25,124 bases of DNA from positions 1 to 25,124 of the forward strand of contig JBARCX010000143.1 in assembly GCA_049794535.1 (NCBI GenBank), in the 5' to 3' direction. A program made the position numbers and the translations under genes. The notes below the pieces were generated by a model. It did no database searches. It was not told where the DNA came from and was given only the letters and a program-made list of their open reading frames with translations. The number at the start of each line of letters is the position of its first letter. Positions within the stretch are counted from its first letter, which is position 1. The DNA is from JBARCX01 sp049794535 (GTDB taxonomy: Bacteria; Pseudomonadota; Gammaproteobacteria; Xanthomonadales; Rhodanobacteraceae). Below are positions 1-7,525 of this stretch, piece after piece.

Positions 1-44
1 GTGCCGGCGAGATCCGCCCAGAGCACGACCTGCTTGCGGACCAT
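1..44 (-). CDS. Start of an unidentified protein, cut by the window edge
   Basis: Reading the minus strand from an ATG at position 44 gives an open frame of 14 residues (MVRKQVVLWADLAG) that runs off the left edge. A good ribosome binding site, GAGGAG, lies about six bases before this ATG (complement of roughly 50-55), which is the main reason to believe the start. The residues are too few to identify a family. The next gene on the same strand (195-529) is upstream of it, about 150 bases away, so the two could be co-transcribed. The rest of the gene lies outside the window. Confidence 0.45.
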   Translation of the reverse strand, partial: MVRKQVVLWADLAG

Positions 45-194
45 GACCAACTCCTCAATCACTTCAATTAAGCACCGAGCGCGACAACGGTTCGCGAGCG
101 ACAAGCATTTGGCCCAAAAAACCCCAATGACAGCGTTAGCGACGCCTGTTTTGGGTCGATAGCGAACATTCGTCCTATCAGCTTCCAGTGAGAT

Positions 195-529
195 TTATTT
201 CTCGCGACAGTTAGGCCCGTACCAAGCGTTATTCGTCGTATCTAAGTTGGCATCCATCATGGCAGCACCACACACTGGGAATCGTGTATCACCATTACGC
301 CTAATGCTTCGGGCCTTCATGTCACTGTCACTCTGCTTCTGCGAGTCCGCTTGATCCTGACGCTGCGAATCCAATTTCATCATGCAATCTGCAAACTGAT
401 CCGTACCTTTCTGGTAACCGTATCCAGCACATTTGGCTTGATCGTCAGCGTGCTGCTGAGGACTGTCGGTTGCGCAAAAAGCCGTACCTGCAAACGCCAA
501 AGCATCGAACAAAAAATGAAACCGCGCAT
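195..529 (-). pseudogene. Small Cys-containing exported protein, frame broken at a T6 run
   Basis: The open frame 195-512 can only begin at TTG and has no ribosome binding site there. An ATG at 529 is preceded by GGAGG (complement of 534-538), but its frame leaves the coding frame within seven codons and ends after about 47 residues. One extra base in the run of six T (complement of 511-516) would join MRGFIF to LFDALAFAGTAFCA and give a normal hydrophobic signal peptide. The mature part has CAGYGYQKGTDQFADCMMKL (about residues 27-46 of the open frame), a pattern I associate with small exported proteobacterial proteins, then a Gln/Ser/Asp-rich stretch and two further Cys. Function unknown. 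The break could be a real mutation, a sequencing error in the homopolymer, or slippage on the T run. Confidence 0.6.
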
Positions 530-1101
530 ACGTCCTCCGATTCGGGTGTGATGCCGCAGAGACGCTCTACCACAACATACTTGCGAATGTCCGTATATGG
601 ACTTTTTCAGAATATAGCTAGTAGAGCCTGAGGCAGTAGGCCATCAACCCATGGTCGGTACCGCTCGCCGGAATCGATGCTCAGGCAGACCGGAATCCGC
701 AGTTTGCTTGAGGCTGGCGACGCAGTTCGGTGAGAACTGTCATCAGAATGCAGATTGGGGGCTACGAGGCAGTAGCATCCAAACGCTCGTTTCCACAGTA
801 CGCACAAGTATGTTGATGTGCTGGACACGCGATGACCGGGCCGAGTCTTAACGTTTGGGTTAGCCCAGGCACCGATGCACGCCGGCTTCGATATGGAGTT
901 TCAAGAGGTGGCCTTAGCGAAGCCTCAGGCGGGTGTCTTCCCGCAGTCGCGGACGGTCTTCACATTCTCTATGATCCGCATCCGTATCATTACTAGTTAG
1001 TGTCGCAATTCTTTGCGGCAACGGCACGTATGCGCAGATCCGCGCTGGGTGCACCTTCGAGACATGGGATGCAGTATTTCTAGCTATAGGGGTAGCGGGG
1101 A
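530..1101. other. 570-base stretch without a convincing gene; possible mobile-element remnant
   Basis: No frame here has a believable start, ribosome binding site and coding character; the short open frames on both strands overlap each other and resemble nothing I know. The 8-mer CCGGAATC occurs at 668-675 and again at 690-697, a 22-base spacing that recalls the multiple short terminal repeats of IS21-type insertion sequences, but no transposase remnant is readable. The last part (roughly 1000-1100) must hold the promoter of the MASE1 gene; I see no clear -35/-10 pair. Confidence 0.3.
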
Positions 1102-2742
1102 ATGCGTGGAATCAAATGGAACTTCTGGTTACGTCAGCTGGCTGTTGTGGTCGGTTATGCAGCAGCTTATGTACTTGCTCGATCGCACTCCGATGGCATC
1201 TGGTCCATCGTGACGGGCCTTCGACTAGCCTGGTTGCTACTTCTCCCTACTCGATACTGGGCCGCGCTCGCTATTGGTGAACTCATTCCACTAACGGTCG
1301 CCAACGTTCAGTGCTTGATCCCCTTTGGTCCAACATGGGTGATTCTAAGTTCGATACCTCCCGTCCTTCTAGCGATGCCCATTGTTTGGTGGTTCCGTTC
1401 ACGGATGGACCTCTTCCCATCAAAGCGCACAGTTCAGATCAGCCCCCTCATTTTTTGTGTTGTCACGCTCTCAGTTTTCTGGACACTGGTGGTGTTTGCT
1501 ATAGCCCTAACAGCAGACGTCCCGGTCCATTTGAAGGCCATAAAATTTGCCTACGGTATAGTCGGAAAATACGCTGGCATTCTGACAATCATCCCTCTGG
1601 CGCTGATGATCCGATTAACCGATGGCAAGTGGATGGATCAACTGCATTGGTCGCGACTCGTCAAGAGCCCATTGATCCTAGATACGTGCCTTATCGTCCT
1701 ACCTATGCTCATTTGCTTGAGTTTGGTAACACATCACGCGTCCGTAGATACGCGCCAAATAATTCACATCGCATTTTTTGTTCCGGTGGCGTGGCTCACG
1801 ATTAAATACGGATGGAGAGCCGCCGCTATTGGTACGGCTATCGTAATGACCTGCATTTTCTTCGATCTGCAATCTCATCCAGACGATGTCGATCTTGTGC
1901 AACTTCAGGCATTCGTCGCCTTTGCCTCCACGTGCCTGATTGCTTTGGGTGCCAACATCACGACCCAACATCAAATCGAAGATCGCGAGCGCATCGACGC
2001 GAAGCAGGCAGTGAGGGTCGCACAACACGGGCTGTATCTATCCGAAGTACGCATGCGTCAAACCGCACAGGCACTGGAGCAGGTAGGCGGAGCGTTACAG
2101 TTGACTCAAAATCAACTACTTACACGCTTCAAGCACCTTCTGCCGACTTCGGAAAGCCAAAGCTTCCACAAACAAGCGACGGCCACACGCGATCAGGTAT
2201 ATCGGCTGGCAGACAGCATGCATCCCTTCGCCTGGCGTGATAAGGGGCTACCAGCCGCCTTACGCGAAACGATTGCTCGAATTTTGGATGAAGCAGGGAT
2301 TGGCTATCGATGCGACTTTGACGGCCGAGAACTAAGTCAGCTCGCCTCAGGCGTGCATACGGCGATTTATCGCCTTATCTGCGAGGCAGTAGTCTATGCC
2401 TGCGATCTTAATCACTGCACCAGTGTCCATCTGCAACTACGTGGCGGCCACACTCATGGAGAGCGATGGGCAGTGATGCGGCTCACAGGCACGCATGCAT
2501 CGACGCATGCATGCATCAACGACTCGATCTACCGGACAGACGAACGGCAAGCAATGGCACGAAAATTAGGTGCACATGGGTTGGACTTGAATGCCATGCG
2601 AGACTTCGTACGCGTCTACAATGGCGAATTACATATGCGAACAGCGCCAGAACATATACGCATCACAGCCTTATTCCATGACGCAGAAAAGGGGCGGCAA
2701 CGAATCGATGCCGCCACCCCAAAGATGCTTCTACTGCGTTAG
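1102..2742 (+). CDS. MASE1-domain membrane protein with a degenerate histidine-kinase half
   Basis: The 546-residue protein starts with about 280 residues of hydrophobic segments typical of a MASE1 sensor domain, a membrane sensing module found in histidine kinases and diguanylate cyclases. A helical linker (about 290-345) follows, and then a region resembling the UhpB/NarX kinase group: RDQVYRLADSMHPFAWRDKG matches the conserved stretch after the phospho-accepting helix, and AIYRLICEAVVYACDLNHC sits where the ATPase N-box (consensus IVQEALTNALRHA) should be. The phospho-acceptor His of the usual ELHD motif, the N-box Asn, and clear glycine-rich G boxes are not visible, so autokinase activity is doubtful. 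AGGGG at 1088-1092 is a reasonable ribosome binding site. The stop overlaps the stop of the convergent gene by four bases. It may act as a non-catalytic sensor or partner of another kinase; that role is inference. Confidence 0.75.
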   Translation: MRGIKWNFWLRQLAVVVGYAAAYVLARSHSDGIWSIVTGLRLAWLLLLPTRYWAALAIGELIPLTVANVQCLIPFGPTWVILSSIPPVLLAMPIVWWFRSRMDLFPSKRTVQISPLIFCVVTLSVFWTLVVFAIALTADVPVHLKAIKFAYGIVGKYAGILTIIPLALMIRLTDGKWMDQLHWSRLVKSPLILDTCLIVLPMLICLSLVTHHASVDTRQIIHIAFFVPVAWLTIKYGWRAAAIGTAIVMTCIFFDLQSHPDDVDLVQLQAFVAFASTCLIALGANITTQHQIEDRERIDAKQAVRVAQHGLYLSEVRMRQTAQALEQVGGALQLTQNQLLTRFKHLLPTSESQSFHKQATATRDQVYRLADSMHPFAWRDKGLPAALRETIARILDEAGIGYRCDFDGRELSQLASGVHTAIYRLICEAVVYACDLNHCTSVHLQLRGGHTHGERWAVMRLTGTHASTHACINDSIYRTDERQAMARKLGAHGLDLNAMRDFVRVYNGELHMRTAPEHIRITALFHDAEKGRQRIDAATPKMLLLR

Positions 2743-3206
2743 TTTGTTGGACTCACCACCTGATTTAAGCCGCACGCTACGGGGTCTGTGCATATAGCCA
2801 TCAGCAAAGCCTTCACTGTTGTGCCGTTGCTCTGCGGAGTGGCGACGATTTGAACAGCCTTGTCGCTGTATACAGTTTCCGTCGAACTTGCACGGGTCGC
2901 TGTGAATGGCGCTGTAGATGCGTTTGCCGGCTCGGCATTGGTTCCCATTGGTAGTGCTAAAAGCACATCACCGGCAGTTGCAAACGCCCCCAATACTGTT
3001 CCGTTCAATGAGTTGACCTGGACGTATTTGATTCCGTCCTTCTGGAACACATACACGTGGTAGTGCGGGCTACTGGATACGTCTGTGGCATTGGGCCAAG
3101 CCTGACCAAGACCGGTCGAAGGCAGCTGCGGCTGTGCTGCCATAGCGGCCGTAGAAAGAGCCATGGCGAACAGGCCAGCCAATACGGTTTTCGATGCATT
3201 AAACAT
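2739..3206 (-). CDS. Small exported protein of unknown function
   Basis: A 155-residue protein with a clear signal peptide: a Lys near the start, a hydrophobic core, and a likely cleavage after AMA at about residue 23. The mature part contains HYHVYVFQKDGIKYVQVNS, which looks like two beta strands, then a hydrophobic GTVLGAFATAGDVLLALPMG, and ends with two Cys (CTDPVACG) that could form a disulfide in the periplasm. I do not recognise a named family. The ribosome binding site is weak. It converges on the MASE1 gene with overlapping stop codons (TTAG read both ways), leaving no room for an intergenic terminator. The AT-rich region upstream probably holds its promoter. Confidence 0.75.
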   Translation of the reverse strand: MFNASKTVLAGLFAMALSTAAMAAQPQLPSTGLGQAWPNATDVSSSPHYHVYVFQKDGIKYVQVNSLNGTVLGAFATAGDVLLALPMGTNAEPANASTAPFTATRASSTETVYSDKAVQIVATPQSNGTTVKALLMAICTDPVACGLNQVVSPTN

Positions 3207-3480
3207 GGAGACACCATTCGATTAGCGGCAAGGAATTTGCCTTAGAAAAGGTAACATCTAGGCCATCCAAAGGCAGTCTAGGCGGCATAGATTGCATTAC
3301 TTGGAAACCTTTATTCCATTTAAAAGATAATAGTTCGCAACTCCGTTATGGCCACACACTATAGTTTCAAGCATAGATTCATGCGAAAAATCAAAGATTT
3401 CACGTCTTCAAGCGCGAACATACCTAGTGGGCACATCTAACGTTGTTCAGCCCAAGCATTAGGGCATTAGCAAGGTTCCT
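3207..3480. other. AT-rich intergenic spacer
   Basis: About 270 bases with visibly lower GC than the surroundings and no open frame of note. It lies between the start of the minus-strand exported protein and the broken SnoaL-like gene on the plus strand, so promoters for both are expected here. I cannot point to a confident -35/-10 pair, repeat or RNA structure. Confidence 0.4.
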
Positions 3481-3750
3481 GTGAAATCCAAAGATTTGAA
3501 GGTCGCCCACGACCCGCAAGACTTAGCTCAACTCTTCGCGGCCTGAGCCAACGCAGGTGACATCGATAACATGGTTGCCTTATACGAGCCGCATGCTTCA
3601 TTCGCCTGTGGGGTGGAGTTGTCGTGCCTGGCGAACATGAGATTTGTACGTTCTATATCCAATAACTAGCGACTGGTTCGACGTTCGAGCTTGGCAATCA
3701 AAAGCCTACCATTCCGAGTGGCGAAACCACCTCACTGCGATACGTGCTCA
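3481..3750 (+). pseudogene. Broken SnoaL/NTF2-like protein gene
   Basis: From a GTG at 3481, with AAGG a few bases upstream, the frame reads MKSKDLKVAHDPQDLAQLFA, then a TGA stop where many relatives have Arg (ARANAGD), then ANAGDIDNMVALYEPHASFA. This matches the N-terminus of small SnoaL-like (NTF2 fold) proteins, whose hallmark is 'DLAxLFxxRANAGDxxxLVALYEPDA'. The homology then moves to another frame (VVVPGEHEICTFYIQ, a TAA, LATGSTFELGNQKPTIPSGE), so at least one frameshift and a second stop are present. Similarity fades after about 3740. The number of independent lesions points to a true dead gene rather than a sequencing error. Members of this fold bind small molecules or have enzyme activity, but no function can be assigned to this copy. 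Confidence 0.65.
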
Positions 3751-3832
3751 GCAATCTAACTCCTCTCTATACTCATCGCCCACAGCGGCGACTGATGCTG
3801 CTACGGCCTCACCTGAGCGGTAAACTGCACCG

Positions 3833-4093
3833 ATGGATATGACCGACATCAAGTTCTCCGCAGCCGAGAAGGACCTCATCGTCCACAAGATCAAGCTGTA
3901 CTTTTCAGATCAGCTGCATCAACAGATTGGCAGCTTTGATGCAGAGTTCCTGCTGGATTTTTTTGCCAAGGAAGTGGGCGCCTATTTCTACAATCGCGGG
4001 CTGTACGACGCACAGGCGGCCCTGACCAGCAAGTTGGACGACGTTCAAGATGCCATTTACCAGCTTGAGCGCCCCACGGAATTTCAGCGATAG
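3833..4093 (+). CDS. DUF2164 family protein
   Basis: An 86-residue acidic protein that fits the DUF2164 family over its whole length: IKFSAAEKDLIVHKIKLYFS near the start, then the family hallmark FDAEFLLDFFAKEVGAYFYN followed by RGLYDAQAAL. The family is small, widespread in bacteria, and has no established function. The start is either the ATG at 3833 or the one at 3839; neither has a strong ribosome binding site. It opens a co-directional run of five short genes reaching to 6252. It follows directly on the decayed SnoaL-like gene and may once have been co-transcribed with it. Confidence 0.85.
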   Translation: MDMTDIKFSAAEKDLIVHKIKLYFSDQLHQQIGSFDAEFLLDFFAKEVGAYFYNRGLYDAQAALTSKLDDVQDAIYQLERPTEFQR

Positions 4094-4152
4094 TTGATAT
4101 TCCACACACGACTTAACTCACGTGCCAAACGCCGCAACAACGGAACGCATCC

Positions 4153-4578
4153 ATGTTGATTCAGGGTAAGTGTCATTGCGGGAATATTTCCTTCTCGCTG
4201 AGCTGGGAGCCGGATCCCATTCAGATTCCGGCCCGGGCTTGCACATGCTCGTTCTGCACCAAACATGGTGGTGTCTGGACCTCCTATCCCAACGGCTCGC
4301 TGAAAGTCCGGGTCAAGAATTCATCCCTTGTGTCCAAGTATGCATTTGGCACTGAAACAGCCGACTTTCATATCTGCACTGGTTGCGGTGTTGTCCCCCT
4401 CGTCACTAGCCTGATCGATGACCGTCTCTACGCCGTGGTCAACGTCCATACGTTCGAGGGCGTTGATCCATCGCTCTTCAGTCATACCTCGGCCAACGTC
4501 GAAGGTGAAGAGAAAGGGTCTCGCCTCGCACGCAGGAAGCGCAACTGGATCGGCCATGTTGAATACGTTGAGAGTTGA
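4153..4578 (+). CDS. GFA/CENP-V family zinc-binding protein
   Basis: A 141-residue protein of the GFA family (named for glutathione-dependent formaldehyde-activating enzyme, Gfa). The metal-binding cysteines are all present: C7 and C9 (GKCHCGNI), C30, C32 and C35 (ACTCSFCTKHG), and C75 and C78 (ICTGCGVVP). The length is normal for a single-domain member. Most members have unproven substrates, so a formaldehyde role should not be assumed. A GGAA element lies about eight bases before the ATG. The gene ends 38 bases before the start of the acetyltransferase gene, suggesting one transcript. Confidence 0.85.
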   Translation: MLIQGKCHCGNISFSLSWEPDPIQIPARACTCSFCTKHGGVWTSYPNGSLKVRVKNSSLVSKYAFGTETADFHICTGCGVVPLVTSLIDDRLYAVVNVHTFEGVDPSLFSHTSANVEGEEKGSRLARRKRNWIGHVEYVES

Positions 4579-4616
4579 GTGCCGAAGATCCTACATTGTG
4601 TATCGCCAGGAACACC

Positions 4617-5099
4617 ATGATCGACATAGTCCCGTTCGAACCGCAGTACACCGAGAGCGTGGTTGCGGTCATTCTTCCGATTCAACAGACCGAGTTTGAG
4701 ATTTCCATCTCGCTCGAAGATCAACCGGATCTACTTAACATTCCAGCTTTCTACCAGCGCGACAACGGCAACTTCTGGGTAGCATTGTCTGATGGCCAGG
4801 TCGTCGGCACGCTGGCACTCCTGGATATCGGAAACGGCCAGACAGCCCTTCGCAAGATGTTTGTCAAAGCCGAGTATCGTGGTGCTCAGTACGGCGTTGC
4901 CAAGCGGCTTCTTGATACGCTTCTTGACTGGTGTCGAGCCCGACACGTGCAGCAGGTTTATCTTGGTACCACAGCAAAGTTTCTTGCGGCGCACCGCTTC
5001 TATGAAAAGCATGGCTTCCATGAGATCGATCGCACGCAATTACCGGCTAGCTTTCACTTCATGGCCGTCGACACAAAGTTTTATTGCCTCACGCCTTAG
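4617..5099 (+). CDS. GNAT family N-acetyltransferase
   Basis: A 160-residue protein with the acetyl-CoA binding core of the GNAT fold: a beta strand LRKMFVKAEYRG (about 78-89) leading into the pyrophosphate loop RGAQYGVAKRLLDTLL, then VQQVYLGTTAKFLAAHRFYE with the usual AxxFYEKxGF element near the C-terminal third. The substrate cannot be predicted. The start is placed at the ATG at 4617, with AGGAA at 4608-4612 as ribosome binding site. The same frame is open back to a TTG at 4575 overlapping the stop of the previous gene, but that start lacks support. Part of the run of small co-directional genes. Confidence 0.85.
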   Translation: MIDIVPFEPQYTESVVAVILPIQQTEFEISISLEDQPDLLNIPAFYQRDNGNFWVALSDGQVVGTLALLDIGNGQTALRKMFVKAEYRGAQYGVAKRLLDTLLDWCRARHVQQVYLGTTAKFLAAHRFYEKHGFHEIDRTQLPASFHFMAVDTKFYCLTP

Positions 5100-5186
5100 G
5101 CAAGTGACACTTCATTCGTCCAGCGAGTCAAATGCCAACGGCCACGTCATGCGTATCACTTCGCCTCCACTACCGCAGGTCTACCG

Positions 5187-5540
5187 ATGCCTCACTTTTT
5201 TTCATATGGCACGCTCCAGCAAGAAGCCGTGCAAATAGCGACGTTCGGCCGGAAGCTCAGCGACCATGATGATGAGCTGCCCGGATTCTTGCAGTCGCTT
5301 GTGAAAATCGACGACCCGGAAGTGGTAACTACGAGTGGGAAGACGCATCACCCTATCGTCAAGTTCACGGGTGACAATCACGATCGCGTGAGCGGCAGCG
5401 TGTTCGAAATTACGGACGTTGAGTTAGCTAACGCCGATAGCTATGAAGTGGCGGCTTACAAGCGAGTGGCTGCAACGCTCGCCTCCGGTGTCCGTGCATG
5501 GGTGTATGTTGATGCGCGCTATGCTCCATCGAATCCCTAG
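5187..5540 (+). CDS. Gamma-glutamylcyclotransferase-like (AIG2/GGCT fold) protein
   Basis: A 117-residue protein that starts with MPHFFSYGTLQ, the substrate-loop signature (YGTL) of the gamma-glutamylcyclotransferase/AIG2 fold. The acidic catalytic residue expected in this fold is probably E87 in ADSYEVAAYKRV, which matches the family's 'DxYExxxYxR' element. Members release 5-oxoproline from gamma-glutamyl amines or peptides; the substrate here is unknown. CAGG about eight bases upstream supports the start. It lies in the run of small genes and is not next to the ergothioneine genes, so a role in gamma-glutamyl removal in that pathway is not indicated. Confidence 0.8.
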   Translation: MPHFFSYGTLQQEAVQIATFGRKLSDHDDELPGFLQSLVKIDDPEVVTTSGKTHHPIVKFTGDNHDRVSGSVFEITDVELANADSYEVAAYKRVAATLASGVRAWVYVDARYAPSNP

Positions 5541-5613
5541 CCACAACATTAAATTCGGCCTTCGTCCCTCGAACGCTAAACCTCAGATCCACCATCCTTA
5601 GAGGAGTCGTGAT

Positions 5614-6252
5614 ATGAGAATCGGCATGCTTGGATCAGGCGATGTGGCCAAGGTACTGGCCAGTGGCTTCGTCAAACATGGTCATGACGTTGTGATCGGA
5701 ACACGCGATCCGGCGAAGCTTCAGGCATGGGCAGTACAAAATGCACCGAGCCGCGTTGGGAGCTTCTCCGAAGCCGCCGCCTTTGGAGAAGTCATCGTCC
5801 TGGCTGTCAAAGGCACGGTCGCGGAAGAGGCTTTACGTATGGCCGGCGCAGCTAACCTGGCCGGCAAACCGGTGATCGATGCGACCAACCCGATTGCCGA
5901 AGCCCCGCCCACACATGGCGTGCTGAAGTTTTTCACGAACCTCGACGACTCATTGATGGAGAAGTTGCAGCGCGCGTTTCCCGAGGCGCACTTTGTTAAA
6001 GCCTTCAATTCAGTAGGCAACGCGCGCATGGTGAATCCGCAGTTCGATGGCGGCAAACCGACCATGTTTATTTGCGGCAACCATGCAGCGGCAAAGAAGG
6101 TCGTCGAAACTCTCCTGGATCAGTTTGGATGGGAAACCGCTGACATGGGCTACGTGGAGGCAGCTCGTGCTATCGAGCCCCTATGCATGCTGTGGTGCAT
6201 CCCCGGCATGCTGCACAGCCAGTGGACACATGCGTTCAAATTGCTCAAGTAA
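5614..6252 (+). CDS. NADP-binding oxidoreductase, F420-dependent NADP reductase-like
   Basis: A 212-residue protein with an N-terminal Rossmann fold: the dinucleotide loop GMLGSGDVA (4-12), and VVIGTRDP (26-33), where Thr-Arg after the second strand is typical of NADP(H) preference. The rest (IDATNPI, VKAFNSVG) matches the COG2085 family often annotated 'NADPH-dependent F420 reductase'. Gammaproteobacteria of this kind are not expected to make F420, so the real substrate is open. A strong site GAGGAG lies about eight bases before the ATG. It is the last gene of the co-directional run; no terminator hairpin is visible after it. Confidence 0.85.
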   Translation: MRIGMLGSGDVAKVLASGFVKHGHDVVIGTRDPAKLQAWAVQNAPSRVGSFSEAAAFGEVIVLAVKGTVAEEALRMAGAANLAGKPVIDATNPIAEAPPTHGVLKFFTNLDDSLMEKLQRAFPEAHFVKAFNSVGNARMVNPQFDGGKPTMFICGNHAAAKKVVETLLDQFGWETADMGYVEAARAIEPLCMLWCIPGMLHSQWTHAFKLLK

Positions 6253-6351
6253 GACAGTGCGAAACCATGTAGCAAAACCGGGCAGGTTGGACGGAGCAAA
6301 GCGATACCCAACGCATAGGTATCTCAACGTTGGGGTTCGCAAGCTCACCAC

Positions 6352-6564
6352 CAACCCACTCAGTTTTATCGCTACGTTCACGCAGTAAACACCAGCCGTA
6401 GATCCCACGCGCTCGGCATAGCCTTGTGAATCAGACGCGATATCGAGCATGCGCATACCATCACGCAACCACTGTACTGCCCACCAATGCACCATGGCGG
6501 TCGAAAGCATCGCGCGTGAACTTGTCGTGCCCTAGTCGTTGGCGAGGATATAGGTCGGTTCCAT
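6352..6564 (-). pseudogene. glpK: Remnant of glycerol kinase with a large internal deletion
   Basis: On the minus strand an ATG at 6562-6564, with GGGAG about seven bases upstream, reads MEPTYILAND, then TAG where Gln is expected, then GTTSSRAML: the N-terminal phosphate-binding signature of glycerol kinase (TYILAxDQGTTSSRA). A missing T then shifts the frame; restoring it gives FDRHGALVGS, the expected continuation. Directly afterwards the sequence reads QWLRDGMRMLDIASDSQGYA and ERVGSTAGVYCV, which matches the middle of glycerol kinase (QWLRDxxxxIxxA...GVYFVPAFTGLGAPYWD). About 270 codons between these two parts are gone, and the catalytic C-terminal part is not recognisable. The 5' leader is preserved. 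This is a dead gene; the organism would need another copy to phosphorylate glycerol. Confidence 0.75.
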
Positions 6565-6765
6565 CACCGTTCTCCCTCAAACCAATGCCTGAGAATCCTG
6601 GCAGCACATGGTGCTAAGAACGTTATCGCAAGCATGCCGTCAGCTACGAGTGCTCCACTCACAGTCGCTGGCGAGCCATAACACACCCCATCGGCATGAC
6701 AACTGTCACTGGATCGCACACCCGCCGCATAAAGAATGGCTACTGGTCATAGGGAGAGGCGTGAC
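6565..6765. other. Old glpK leader and promoter region of the methyltransferase gene
   Basis: This stretch lies between the start of the dead glycerol kinase gene (minus strand) and the start of the methyltransferase gene (plus strand). Together with 6253-6351 it makes up the non-coding part of this gap. It should hold the divergent promoters. I see the former glpK ribosome binding site (complement of about 6572-6576) and the methyltransferase site GGGAGAGG (about 6752-6759), but no confident promoter. Confidence 0.4.
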
Positions 6766-7497
6766 ATGCAGGGGAATCATCCTCAATTCGGCGTCGACGC
6801 GCCTGGGCTCGTACGTGGCTTCGGCTTCGGCGGCCTCGCTTTGCTGATTGCTGGCTTGTACGGCATCAACGCCCATATTGCCCCGGCGCTCACCCATCCG
6901 AGTTTCAGCATCGGCTGCTCATTGCTGCTGTCTTGCCTGTTGATGCTTATCACCAGCCTGCTGACCAAGCAGCTCGTGGTGCAACGGATGATTACGTCGC
7001 TGGCACTGCATGGCAATGAGCACGTGCTCGATGCGGGCTGTGGCCGCGGCCTACTGTTACTCGAAGCGGCGCGACAGTTGCCGCAGGGGCGTGCTACTGG
7101 GCTTGATCTGTGGAGTACGCGCGACCAGTCCGGCAATGCTGCTGCGGTGACACAACGCAATGCCGAACTGGCCCATGTGGCTGACCGCGTGCAGATCGAC
7201 ACCGGCGACATGCGCCATATGCCCTACGACGACGACAGCTTCGACGTGATCATCTCCAGCCTTGCTATCCACAACCTGCCCACGCAGACCGACCGCGAAG
7301 AAGCCGTACGCGAAATCGCCCGCGTGTTGAAGCCCGGTGGCCGTGTTGCCTTGCTCGACTTCAAGAACACCGCCGACTATGCCCGCACTCTGCAGGAAAA
7401 CGGTGTGATCGATGTGCAACGCTCGTGGCCGAACTTCCTGATGTTTCCTTGGGTGTGGATCGTGAGAGGTCGCAAGGACGTCTTACACTCGCCATAA
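6766..7497 (+). CDS. Membrane-tethered class I SAM-dependent methyltransferase
   Basis: The protein (243 residues from this start) begins with two hydrophobic segments, about 18-38 and 48-68, then carries a complete class I methyltransferase domain: motif I VLDAGCGRG (87-95), an acidic residue after the second strand (GLDLW), DTGDMRHMPY with the motif for adenine contact, DVIISSLAIHNL, and REIARVLKPGGRVALLDF. This type acts on small molecules or lipids such as quinones, but the substrate is unknown; the two membrane segments suggest a lipid-soluble one (inference). The ATG at 6766 is preferred because GGGAGAGG precedes it; an in-frame ATG at 6736 has no usable site. The next gene follows after 28 bases. 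Confidence 0.8.
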   Translation: MQGNHPQFGVDAPGLVRGFGFGGLALLIAGLYGINAHIAPALTHPSFSIGCSLLLSCLLMLITSLLTKQLVVQRMITSLALHGNEHVLDAGCGRGLLLLEAARQLPQGRATGLDLWSTRDQSGNAAAVTQRNAELAHVADRVQIDTGDMRHMPYDDDSFDVIISSLAIHNLPTQTDREEAVREIARVLKPGGRVALLDFKNTADYARTLQENGVIDVQRSWPNFLMFPWVWIVRGRKDVLHSP

Positions 7498-7525
7498 CGA
7501 ACAGCTCTGGGCAACTCTCTGGCAT

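Noticed and set aside
112..155. CCCAAAA...TTTTGGG arms that might form a terminator left of the first exported protein.
   Set aside because: The arms are short and the loop is over 25 bases; not a plausible terminator.
607..851. Overlapping open frames of 73 and 66 codons on opposite strands.
   Set aside because: No ribosome binding sites, no family resemblance, and mutual overlap; treated as non-coding or remnant sequence.
5187..5540. Gamma-glutamylcyclotransferase-like protein as a replacement for EgtC in ergothioneine synthesis.
   Set aside because: It is 2.5 kb from egtD in another transcript run, and the fold differs from EgtC; no sequence evidence links them.
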